A stretch of DNA of 20,767 bases from MGR-bin208 sp043779285 (GTDB lineage: Bacteria > Bacteroidota > Bacteroidia > Chitinophagales > Chitinophagaceae), in NCBI GenBank assembly GCA_043779285.1, contig JAYWEL010000178.1:1-20767 (forward strand), in the 5' to 3' direction. Below are positions 7,677 to 14,691 of this stretch, one piece after another. Both the position numbers and the translations under genes were made by a program. The notes beneath the pieces were generated by a model, which saw nothing but the letters and a program-made list of their open reading frames with translations, did no database searches and was not told where the DNA came from. How positions within the stretch are numbered: the stretch's first letter is position 1; each line of letters begins with the position of its first letter.

Positions 7677-8339
7677 TCATTTTTTCTCAAACATTAATTC
7701 ACTCACCTTTTCATTATCCTCTTTTTCGTTTTTCAAATCGAACATGGTTCCAAATACATGATCCCAAATAGTTGAGCTAACACCAAAACCAAGATGTTCC
7801 TCCTTATAATGATGCAGATGATGATTTCGCCAAAGAGGTTTCATCCATTTAAATGGAGGATGCCATGCATGTATTGCATAATGCATGCTACCATACAATA
7901 AATAACCGAGGGCAAATCCCGGATAGAACATAAAAACATGGTTGTTCATGACCAGATACAACAACAAAAAAATAATGGAAGAAAAAATGATGCTTGGCAC
8001 CGGAGGCATGAAAAGTCGTTGCCGGTCTCTCGGAAAATGATGATGATTTCCATGAAGCATATAGGACATTTTTTTTATTCCGGGATTTTCACTGATCCAA
8101 TGAAATAAAAAACGATGAGCTATATATTCGAAAAAAGACCAGAAGAATAAACCGGCAATAAAAAAGAAAATGATTGTAGTTGATGAAAAGCCAATCAGAA
8201 GGCTATGATATATAAAAAAAATAATGAACGGTAAATAAATTCCCCAGATAACCAAAGGATGCGTTTTTGTAAGCATCTCTAGATACCGATTCTTAAATAA
8301 TTGTGCCTGTCCTTTATTGTGAATTTTTTCGAACTCCAT
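7677..8339 (-). CDS. Fatty acid 2-hydroxylase-like membrane protein (fatty acid hydroxylase superfamily)
   Basis: A 220-residue integral membrane di-iron enzyme. Four hydrophobic segments (about residues 30-50, 53-71, 116-133 and 135-152) frame the histidine boxes HRFLFH (75-80), HGNHHH (96-101), HYAIH (153-157) and HHLHH (173-177), the ligands expected for this superfamily. The context of the boxes, with RLFMPPVPS after the second and GFGVSSTIWDHVFGT after the last, matches the Scs7/FA2H branch that 2-hydroxylates the acyl chain of ceramides, more closely than the sterol desaturase or carotene hydroxylase branches. Bacteroidota commonly make sphingolipids, so a 2-hydroxy-sphingolipid role is a reasonable inference. 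No cytochrome b5 domain is attached. It is convergent with the GNAT gene (25-base gap) and divergent from the copper oxygenase gene. A -7 element lies at 8363-8370. Confidence 0.85.
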   Translation of the reverse strand: MEFEKIHNKGQAQLFKNRYLEMLTKTHPLVIWGIYLPFIIFFIYHSLLIGFSSTTIIFFFIAGLFFWSFFEYIAHRFLFHWISENPGIKKMSYMLHGNHHHFPRDRQRLFMPPVPSIIFSSIIFLLLYLVMNNHVFMFYPGFALGYLLYGSMHYAIHAWHPPFKWMKPLWRNHHLHHYKEEHLGFGVSSTIWDHVFGTMFDLKNEKEDNEKVSELMFEKK

Positions 8340-8362
8340 AGTTGTTAATTTGGTTTAATGAA

Positions 8363-8370
8363 CAAAATTA
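8363..8370 (-). promoter_or_regulatory. -7 promoter element (TAATTTTG) of the FA2H-like gene
   Basis: On the minus strand TAATTTTG matches TAnnTTTG exactly, 23 bases before the ATG. The TTTG further upstream is too far away (27 bases), so the -33 element is weak or absent. Confidence 0.5.
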
Positions 8371-8423
8371 AAAACTGCCTTACTATACTTTCCTTTGCAA
8401 AAACCTTTCAGTGTCATTTCAAC

Positions 8424-8453
8424 AATCTATTTTAAAATTATAAAAAATAGATT
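8424..8453. promoter_or_regulatory. Perfect 10-bp inverted repeat in the divergent intergenic region
   Basis: AATCTATTTT (8424-8433) is the exact reverse complement of AAAATAGATT (8444-8453), separated by 10 A/T bases. It lies in the middle of the 274-base region between the divergent FA2H-like and copper oxygenase genes, so it could be an operator serving both. A second compact palindrome, AGCTTTT-A-AAAAGCT, lies at 8556-8570. The region is very AT-rich, so chance symmetry is possible. The rest of 8340-8613 shows nothing else I can name. Confidence 0.3.
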
Positions 8454-8590
8454 ATTATTAAAACCATTTCTATAATTTTTACTGAAGAGGAGATTAGGAC
8501 AGAAGAACTGATGGGTGCTTAAAATAACCTTAAGTTCAAGGCTATTCTCAATTCCAGCTTTTAAAAAGCTTTAATTATTCGAAAAAAATA

Positions 8591-8598
8591 TACCTTTA
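8591..8598 (+). promoter_or_regulatory. Possible -7 element (TACCTTTA) of the copper oxygenase gene
   Basis: TACCTTTA differs from TAnnTTTG only at the last base and lies 15 bases before the ATG at 8614. No clear -33 element is present. Confidence 0.3.
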
Positions 8599-8613
8599 AT
8601 TCAAATTCAGTTA

Positions 8614-9960
8614 ATGAAATCATTGCTATTATCTGTTGGGTTTTTTGCCATTTTAAGTTTAACACTTGTAGTACCATCCTGTAAAAAAAATACAGGCTCA
8701 ACCAATGTTGATGTTAAAAGCAGTTGGGCTATTATTCAGGAAAAAATACTAACCCCTTCTTGTGCAACCAGCGGCTGTCATGCCTCTACAACCGATGCAA
8801 CATATAGTCAGCATAATCTTGTTTTATCGATGAGTACAGCTTATGATAACTTAATAAACAAAGCATCCAAAAATCCGGCAGCAAATGCAGATGGCATGGT
8901 ACGGGTTAAGCCGGGCGATTTTTCTAAAAGTTTATTGTATCATAAAGTCGATTGTCAGGCAGGCCATCATTCATCAAATTACGGCGCTACTATGCCCTTG
9001 GGAGGGCCAAATTTAAGTGTTGGACAAATTGAATTTATCAAACAATGGATCATTAAAGGGGCACCCAAAACAGGCAGTGTGGTTGATGAAACTTTACTAA
9101 ACAATATATTGGTTTGCTCTGAACCATTTATACCGTTAGCAGCTCCAGCTCCTGCAGATGGATTTCAACTTAAAATAGATCCATTTACGGTCAGCCCCAA
9201 TACAGAAAGAGAGGTATTTGTCAGAAGAAATACACCAAACACTTCTACTGTTTATGTAAACAAGTTTGAAATGAAGGGAAGACCCAATAGCCACCACCTT
9301 GTTTTGTATGGTTATCAAAATAGCACATTACTTCCTACGCTAAATGTTTTAAGAGATTTGTATAATGCGGATGGAACATTAAATGTCAGCACTTTTTTAC
9401 AAATGCAAAATCATTTATTTTTAGCTGGCGGAACGGATGTAAATGCAACCTATACTTTCCCCGCTGGTGTTGCCTTAAAATTTGCAGCAAATACGGCACT
9501 TGATTTAAATGCCCATTATTTCAATAAACAAACAACTAGTTTAACCGGTGAAAATTTTATTAATTTTTATACAGTTCCCCAATCTTCAGTGGTTAAAGAA
9601 GCAAAAACAATAAATTTTAACAACACTAATTTTTCTTTACCACCCAATCAACGAACAACAATAACTTCCAACTTTACATTCTCCAGTCCGGTAACCATCA
9701 TCATGCTTACATCTCATTTTCATAAAATGGGTGAAAAATTTGTGATCAAAATTTTGGGTGGAGCAAGAAACGGACAGACTGTTTATGAAAATACAGACTG
9801 GCAGCATCCACTTGCATTGAACCTGACAACGCCTTTACTTCTGAATGCAGGAGAAGGTTTAACCAGTGTGGTAACTTACAATAATACGACCAACAGAACT
9901 TTAATGTTTGGTTTAACGAGTGAGGATGAAATGAATATTATTTTTGGCTACTACTATTAA
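8614..9960 (+). CDS. Lipoprotein with cytochrome-c-like domain and PHM/DBM-type copper monooxygenase domain
   Basis: A 448-residue envelope protein. The signal peptide ends VVPSC with Cys23 as a probable lipidation site. Residues 36-152 look like a cytochrome-c domain of the PSCyt1 kind: C50-ATSG-C55-H56 is a CX4CH heme motif, and M127 in TMPLGG is a candidate distal ligand. Residues about 180-448 match copper type II ascorbate-dependent monooxygenases: H227-H228 in NSHHLVLYG, H301 in LNAHYFN, H368 and H370 in SHFHKMG, and M440 in SEDEMNIIFGYYY. These correspond to the CuH and CuM ligands of peptidylglycine monooxygenase (rat H107, H108, H172, H242, H244, M314); the H370-M440 spacing of 70 equals H244-M314. 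The domain contains no cysteine, unlike the disulfide-rich animal enzymes. Substrate unknown; heme-to-copper electron delivery is my inference. Transcribed alone and followed by a hairpin terminator. Confidence 0.8.
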   Translation: MKSLLLSVGFFAILSLTLVVPSCKKNTGSTNVDVKSSWAIIQEKILTPSCATSGCHASTTDATYSQHNLVLSMSTAYDNLINKASKNPAANADGMVRVKPGDFSKSLLYHKVDCQAGHHSSNYGATMPLGGPNLSVGQIEFIKQWIIKGAPKTGSVVDETLLNNILVCSEPFIPLAAPAPADGFQLKIDPFTVSPNTEREVFVRRNTPNTSTVYVNKFEMKGRPNSHHLVLYGYQNSTLLPTLNVLRDLYNADGTLNVSTFLQMQNHLFLAGGTDVNATYTFPAGVALKFAANTALDLNAHYFNKQTTSLTGENFINFYTVPQSSVVKEAKTINFNNTNFSLPPNQRTTITSNFTFSSPVTIIMLTSHFHKMGEKFVIKILGGARNGQTVYENTDWQHPLALNLTTPLLLNAGEGLTSVVTYNNTTNRTLMFGLTSEDEMNIIFGYYY

Positions 9961-9978
9961 TAACCCCACGAATTGCTT

Positions 9979-10022
9979 AAAGAAACTACCTATCTACTTT
10001 TAAAGAGGTAGGCAGTTTCTTT
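9979..10022 (+). terminator. Long hairpin terminator after the copper oxygenase gene
   Basis: AAAGAAACTACCTATCT (9979-9995) pairs with AGAGGTAGGCAGTTTCTTT (10004-10022), giving a stem of about 17 bp with one mismatch and one G-T pair around an 8-base loop. The T-rich end is part of the stem. Its symmetry (A-rich left arm) would let it act on both strands. Confidence 0.65.
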
Positions 10023-10090
10023 CCAGCATATTCTAACCAATCGTTTCAACACTTTATTGCAAATCTTTTCGAGCTCCATGATTTATTAAC

Positions 10091-10098
10091 TAATTTTG
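10091..10098 (+). promoter_or_regulatory. -7 promoter element (TAATTTTG) of the FAH-family gene
   Basis: TAATTTTG followed by GCGC is an exact TAnnTTTG match, 20 bases before the ATG at 10119. A TTTTCG about 19 bases upstream is a weak -33 candidate. Confidence 0.55.
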
Positions 10099-10118
10099 GC
10101 GCAACTGAAAATATTTCT

Positions 10119-11126
10119 ATGAAACTGATATCTTATCTTAAAGACGGACATGACCAATTAGCGGTTGTAATTGACGATTGGGTTTATGATAGCGAATCAT
10201 TACATCCCGACTTGCCACATAACATGAGTATGTTTCTTAATTATTGGGAAGACTCTTTACCGGTTGCGCTAGCAGGTGAAATGATGATTAAGGAAGGTAG
10301 CAGATCAAGCAATAGGAAAAGACTATTGAGTGAAGTTGATTTATTATCGCCAGTTCCTTTTCCAACATCATGTCGTGACGGCTACGCATTTCGTCAACAC
10401 GTTGCTTCTGCAAGACGAAACAGAGGAGTCGAAATGATCCCAGAATTCGATCAGTTTCCAATTTTTTATTTTACCAACCATCATAGCGTACAAGGGCCCG
10501 GTGAAGTTATCTGCATGACCGATCATTTCGATAAACTGGATTTTGAATTAGAAGTGGCCATTGTTATTTCAAAACACGGAAGAAATATCCGTGCCGAAGA
10601 AGCCGATCAATATATTGGCGGTTTGATGATCATGAATGATTTGAGTGCAAGAGGTTTGCAGATGGATGAAATGAAATTGAATTTGGGACCAGCCAAAGGA
10701 AAAGACTTTTCAACAGTGCTTGGACCAATGTTGATAACACTAGATGAATTGGAACAATATGAAATTCCTGCAAAAGAAGGTCATGTAGGTAAGTGTTGGA
10801 ACCTGAAAATGAAATGCCATGTAAATGGCATACAGGTAAGCGAGGGAAATGTTGGTGATATGGATTGGACATTTGCGGAGATCATTGAACGTGCATCCTA
10901 TGGTGTTGATTTACTTCCCGGCGATGTAATAGGAAGTGGCACCGTTGGCACCGGTTGTTTTCTTGAACTGAATGGAACGGGAAAATTAAATAATCCCGAT
11001 TTTCAACCACAGTGGCTACTAGAGGGGGATGTGGTAGAAATGGAGATTGAAGGATTGGGTAAACTTAGTAATACCATCACAAAAGATGTGGATGATTTTT
11101 CGATAGTCGCCAAAAAAAAATACTAA
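10119..11126 (+). CDS. Fumarylacetoacetase-family hydrolase
   Basis: A 335-residue soluble protein of the FAH family, which cleaves C-C bonds of acylpyruvates at the end of aromatic degradation. The active-site constellation of true fumarylacetoacetase is recognisable: D87 and the candidate general base H94 in CRDGYAFRQHV (7 apart, as D126/H133 in mammalian FAH), metal ligands E143 and E145 in DFELEVAIVI, and D174 in IMNDLSARGLQ, followed by LNLGPAKGKDFSTVLGP, which parallels the FAH segment after the last Asp. The C-terminal GSGTVGTGCFLELNG is also family-typical. The likely substrate is fumarylacetoacetate or a similar acylpyruvate, but homogentisate dioxygenase and maleylacetoacetate isomerase are not in the window. 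The gene overlaps the convergent GH9 gene by 4 bases. Nine A residues at 11112-11120 lie near the end but preserve the frame. Confidence 0.88.
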   Translation: MKLISYLKDGHDQLAVVIDDWVYDSESLHPDLPHNMSMFLNYWEDSLPVALAGEMMIKEGSRSSNRKRLLSEVDLLSPVPFPTSCRDGYAFRQHVASARRNRGVEMIPEFDQFPIFYFTNHHSVQGPGEVICMTDHFDKLDFELEVAIVISKHGRNIRAEEADQYIGGLMIMNDLSARGLQMDEMKLNLGPAKGKDFSTVLGPMLITLDELEQYEIPAKEGHVGKCWNLKMKCHVNGIQVSEGNVGDMDWTFAEIIERASYGVDLLPGDVIGSGTVGTGCFLELNGTGKLNNPDFQPQWLLEGDVVEMEIEGLGKLSNTITKDVDDFSIVAKKKY

Positions 11127-13711
11127 TTTAATAGTTCATCCACCCGCCTGAATGTATAGCCCTTTTCTTTTAAAGTTTCAATTAACTGATTCAATTTGTA
11201 ATAAAACTTATCGGTTCTTTTAGGATCGGTACCTATGTGCAGTAACAAAATAAAACCATTCAGGCCTTTCTTATTCTCATAATCAAGTATTGAATAATAA
11301 ATTTCTTCACTGCTTTTGTAATTTTTTAATTCCGGGAAAGTATAATCTGCATTGCTTCTTGTACCGGGTGAAAAATTTATCAGTTGCAGTTTCATTTCTT
11401 TAGTCCACGTAGCAATAGAATCATTGTACCATTCATAAGGCGGCAAAAAATAATCAGCTTTTGTAATGCCTAATTTTTGCATGGCCATATAGTTCTTCCG
11501 TAAATCAAGTTGAAATTCATTTTTGGTGACTAATAAACGATCTCTTTTATTCCAATCGGCATATAATAGATGTTTATTGGAATGGGCACCTAAATAATGT
11601 CCGTTATTTTTTAATGCTATAATTGTTTTTTTAAATAAAAGATTATTGTAAAAATCTCCGGTAAAAAAGAAAGATGCTTTTATACTTTGTTGTTGCAATG
11701 TTTTTGAAATGATATCGGCTCCATCTGCAAATTCATGCCCGGTAAAAACAAGCGCAATGTTTTTTTGCAAACTATCTCCTTTGATAATGGCCCCTGATTC
11801 AATTAAATAATTTTTATTTTTTTTCGATTTATTCGTGGAGCTTTCTTCCATTGCAGCGAGTAAATAAATTAATGATGCCGTGCCATCCATGGTTGGTTCA
11901 TTCGTACTGTAATCGCCATAATCATCATGATATACTACCAGGTCACTTTGAAAAGCTGCATATTCATCGGGTTGATATAATTTAATGCCGATAAGATTAT
12001 TGTATATGCTGCTGTAAACAGGGCCATCCACCAGCCCGCCGTCAATCGGATAGTTTTTTAAATGCGTAAACGCAGAGTGTGGGTCCTGCGGATAATCGCC
12101 GCCTTGCGGAAGCCCGTAAACAAAACTGCTTCCCCATGGATTGCAACCAAACAACCAATCAATATTTGCCTGCTCCAATTCTTCATAACTGTTATCCTTA
12201 CTCAATTGTCGGTACCAATAACATTGTATAGCGAATGAGGTGGTTAAATTATTACTGCACCAAATAAAAGGAACACCTCTGAAAAAGGCATTTTTATTGG
12301 CTTTGTTCCAAACTTTTTCAATACCGGTTTTATAATACATCAGAACCGTGTCAGAATTATTCCAAAAATCTTCTAAACTTTTTTTAGTATATCCCGCCAC
12401 AGGTCCATGTTTCCGGCTTTGAAGCTGTTTAATTAATTCGTAATGTCCAACATTGATAAAAGGATACCATTGATAATGCTTGGCGGTATCTGCACCCAGC
12501 CATGGCGTATATTTTTCCTGCTTTGCATAATTTAATGCCTGCATCATATAATATCCATTGTCTGCCCCTGTTTTTGTTTTCACTACCATATCATGTATCG
12601 ACGCATTGGCCAGTTCCATATCATCGGTCCAGTTTTCTTCGGCATAAATGTATGGCGAACGTACAGAGGCGGTTTGTGTAACCCCCGGTTTCTTTTTAGC
12701 AAAAGCAAGTGCTTCAAATGCTTTGTCATAATAACCTTTTCTGGTATCGTACTTTCTAAAAACAGGGTCGGTCTCATACAGTGAATGTGCCAATGCAAAA
12801 ACGCTGGCAAATTTTGCTGCGGTAGAACTTGTACCGGTGGTATTGTTCAAAAACTTTCCTCGTTGTTGTGGCTCTCCGTTTACAAAGTAAACCGGACGTT
12901 CATATCCTTTGCCATACTGGCTATCCAGTTTAGGTATACGCATACTGATGTGGTCACGGTCATCACCCAATTGATTGAACATCATATTGGCCGATGGATT
13001 CATTTTCAACAACCAGTCAATCCCCCATTTGGCTTCATCCAAAACATCAGGCAAATTATTTTTTCCATCTAGCCCATTCGTCAGTTTTTCATCGGTAAAT
13101 ACATTGGGGAAATCACGGTAAGCCATCAGCAAATGGTATGTGGCATTGGCCGATGTGGTAACATACTGCAAATAATCACTGGCATCATGCCAGCCGCCCA
13201 CTACATCAATATGTGTGCTGTCTTTTATTCCGGCTTTTTCACCATACAATGTATAGCCATCATGTGTGTGACAACTGTCTTTTAAATATGGGTTGAACCC
13301 ACTGCGTTGCTGTCGCATATAACGAAGGCAAAAATCAGCCGTACCCTTATAAACATCTGCATCAATTTTAAAAACAGGAGAAAAAATACCATTGGCTTCA
13401 ATATAATAAGAACCCGGTTTTGAAAAGGCAGAAAAACGAAGTCGTTGTGTTTGTGTAAAAGAACCATAAGATCCGAAAGGTTCGCTAGCTATACTTTTAT
13501 AAATTCTTTTATTAGAAACGGCATCCACCAAATAAAATTCCTTCACCTTCATATTTTCTTTACTGCACCAAACCGCCGTTTTACTAGCTGCTGGCATATA
13601 GCCCAATAAATTTACCCGAATAAAATGATTGTTGCTTTGAGCTGATGAAATTGCCGCAATCATGATGAATAGTGTTGATGAAACTATTTTTTTAATGTGC
13701 ATGAATTTCAT
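11123..13711 (-). CDS. Secreted GH9 glycoside hydrolase fused to a NodB/CE4-like deacetylase domain
   Basis: An 862-residue exported protein (signal peptide residues 1-24, ISSAQ). Residues 28-115 look like the N-terminal immunoglobulin-like cellulase domain (FIRVNLLGYMPAASKTAVW; later KPGSYYIEANG). Residues about 120-622 are the GH9 (alpha/alpha)6 catalytic domain: VGGWHDASDY (171-180) provides the catalytic aspartates D176/D179, PQDPHSAF (541-548) matches the GH9 His motif, and STNEPTMDGTASLIYLLA (602-619) carries the proton donor E605. After a basic linker (about 622-648), residues 650-862 resemble a polysaccharide deacetylase: GAHSNKH (708-714) is motif 2, FLPPYEW (755-761) stands at motif 3 and LLLHIG (822-827) at motif 5. 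Motif 1 is altered. Probable role: depolymerising a beta-glucan or related glycan, not proven. The start could be ATG 13711 or 13702. Confidence 0.9.
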   Translation of the reverse strand: MKFMHIKKIVSSTLFIMIAAISSAQSNNHFIRVNLLGYMPAASKTAVWCSKENMKVKEFYLVDAVSNKRIYKSIASEPFGSYGSFTQTQRLRFSAFSKPGSYYIEANGIFSPVFKIDADVYKGTADFCLRYMRQQRSGFNPYLKDSCHTHDGYTLYGEKAGIKDSTHIDVVGGWHDASDYLQYVTTSANATYHLLMAYRDFPNVFTDEKLTNGLDGKNNLPDVLDEAKWGIDWLLKMNPSANMMFNQLGDDRDHISMRIPKLDSQYGKGYERPVYFVNGEPQQRGKFLNNTTGTSSTAAKFASVFALAHSLYETDPVFRKYDTRKGYYDKAFEALAFAKKKPGVTQTASVRSPYIYAEENWTDDMELANASIHDMVVKTKTGADNGYYMMQALNYAKQEKYTPWLGADTAKHYQWYPFINVGHYELIKQLQSRKHGPVAGYTKKSLEDFWNNSDTVLMYYKTGIEKVWNKANKNAFFRGVPFIWCSNNLTTSFAIQCYWYRQLSKDNSYEELEQANIDWLFGCNPWGSSFVYGLPQGGDYPQDPHSAFTHLKNYPIDGGLVDGPVYSSIYNNLIGIKLYQPDEYAAFQSDLVVYHDDYGDYSTNEPTMDGTASLIYLLAAMEESSTNKSKKNKNYLIESGAIIKGDSLQKNIALVFTGHEFADGADIISKTLQQQSIKASFFFTGDFYNNLLFKKTIIALKNNGHYLGAHSNKHLLYADWNKRDRLLVTKNEFQLDLRKNYMAMQKLGITKADYFLPPYEWYNDSIATWTKEMKLQLINFSPGTRSNADYTFPELKNYKSSEEIYYSILDYENKKGLNGFILLLHIGTDPKRTDKFYYKLNQLIETLKEKGYTFRRVDELLN

Positions 13712-13737
13712 CTTTAAATATACTAAACAGCTCCTTC

Positions 13738-13767
13738 TTGTTATTCCTTAATTTACTTTTATTTTTA
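13738..13767 (+). promoter_or_regulatory. Possible -33/-7 promoter for the flavin reductase gene
   Basis: TTG (13738-13740), a 19-base spacer and TATTTTTA (13760-13767) fit the Bacteroidota pattern except for the final base. Transcription would begin almost at the ATG (13773), implying a nearly leaderless mRNA, which lowers confidence. Confidence 0.3.
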
Positions 13768-13772
13768 CTGAA

Positions 13773-14648
13773 ATGAAAATAATCCCTGGCGAAATAAAAA
13801 CGACTGAATTACATGCTTATTTATTAGGCGCCATAGCCCCCCGACCGATTTGTTTTGCAAGTACCATGGATAAAGATGGAAATGCAAACCTGTCACCATT
13901 CAGTTTTTTCAATGTATTTGGCAGCAATCCAACCACACTGATTTTTTCTCCTGCAAGGAGAGTTCGGGACAACAGTATCAAACATACACTGGAGAATATT
14001 TATGAAACCAAAGAGGTAGTCATCAACGTGGTTAATTATGCCATGGTGCAACAAACCAGTTTAAGCAGTTGCGAATATCCAAAAGGAGTAGACGAGTTTT
14101 CTAAATCGGGATTCACCAAAATTCCATCTGAAAAAATAAGACCCTTTCGGGTTGCTGAAAGTCCGGTACAGATGGAATGTATAGTACGGGAAGTTATAGA
14201 AACCGGTACTGAAGGTGGGGCTGGTAATTTAGTGATTTGTGAAATTGTGATGATGCATATCAATGATGACATACTGAATAAGGAAGGAAAGATAGACCCA
14301 CAAAAAATAGATTTGGTTGCCCGAATGGGTGGCGACTTTTATTGCCGTGCCAGTGGGGATGCAATTTTTGAAGTACCCAAACCGCACAGCCAGCTAGGCA
14401 TTGGTATTGACCAGCTTCCGGAATCCATCCGAAACAGTTCTGTATTGAGTGGGAATGATTTGGGTATGCTTGCGAATTGTTCCGAAATCCCTGTAATCGA
14501 TTCTGCATTTACAGATGATAGAGTAAAAAATATAGTACAATACTATTCGTTGAATCCTACTGAAATGGAACAAGAGTTTCATAGATACGCCAAAGAGTTA
14601 TTGGCCGAACATAAAATAAAAGAAGCCTGGCAAGTATTGTTGGGATAA
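13773..14648 (+). CDS. Flavin reductase family protein (FMN-binding split barrel)
   Basis: A 291-residue soluble protein. Residues about 1-180 match the flavin-reductase-like split barrel: the N-terminal LGAIAPRPICFASTMDKDGNANLSPFSFFNVFGSNPTTLIFSP (about 18-60) is the typical FMN-binding strand and loop segment, followed by VVINVVNY and AESPVQMECIV. A C-terminal extension from about residue 185 (GGDFYCRASGDAIFEVPKP and a helical tail) is characteristic of the larger Bacteroidota members. Known relatives reduce FMN with NAD(P)H or bind FMN for other redox work; the partner is unknown. It is divergent from the GH9 gene (61 bases) and convergent with the DUF4197 gene. In other genomes such proteins occur near aromatic-degradation genes, so a link with the FAH-family gene on the other side of GH9 is possible but only inferred. 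Confidence 0.85.
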   Translation: MKIIPGEIKTTELHAYLLGAIAPRPICFASTMDKDGNANLSPFSFFNVFGSNPTTLIFSPARRVRDNSIKHTLENIYETKEVVINVVNYAMVQQTSLSSCEYPKGVDEFSKSGFTKIPSEKIRPFRVAESPVQMECIVREVIETGTEGGAGNLVICEIVMMHINDDILNKEGKIDPQKIDLVARMGGDFYCRASGDAIFEVPKPHSQLGIGIDQLPESIRNSSVLSGNDLGMLANCSEIPVIDSAFTDDRVKNIVQYYSLNPTEMEQEFHRYAKELLAEHKIKEAWQVLLG

Positions 14649-14653
14649 TAAAA

Positions 14654-14676
14654 CAGCAAACTAATCGCTGCTTTTT
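14654..14676 (+). terminator. Weak hairpin and T-run between convergent genes
   Basis: CAGC (14654-14657) pairs with GCTG (14667-14670), followed by CTTTTT. The stem is only 4 bp, so this is a weak terminator candidate for the flavin reductase gene in the 43-base convergent gap. Confidence 0.35.
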
Positions 14677-14691
14677 CCCTTTTTATTCAAC

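Noticed and set aside
11112..11126. Nine A residues before the FAH-family stop and a 4-base overlap with the GH9 gene as a sequencing error
   Set aside because: The FAH protein has its family-typical C-terminus and GH9 ends normally with VDELLN. Short convergent overlaps are common.
12785..13072. Open frames on the plus strand inside the GH9 gene (also 12593-12784)
   Set aside because: They lie wholly inside a well-supported gene on the opposite strand and encode Cys/Phe/Ile-rich sequence without family features.
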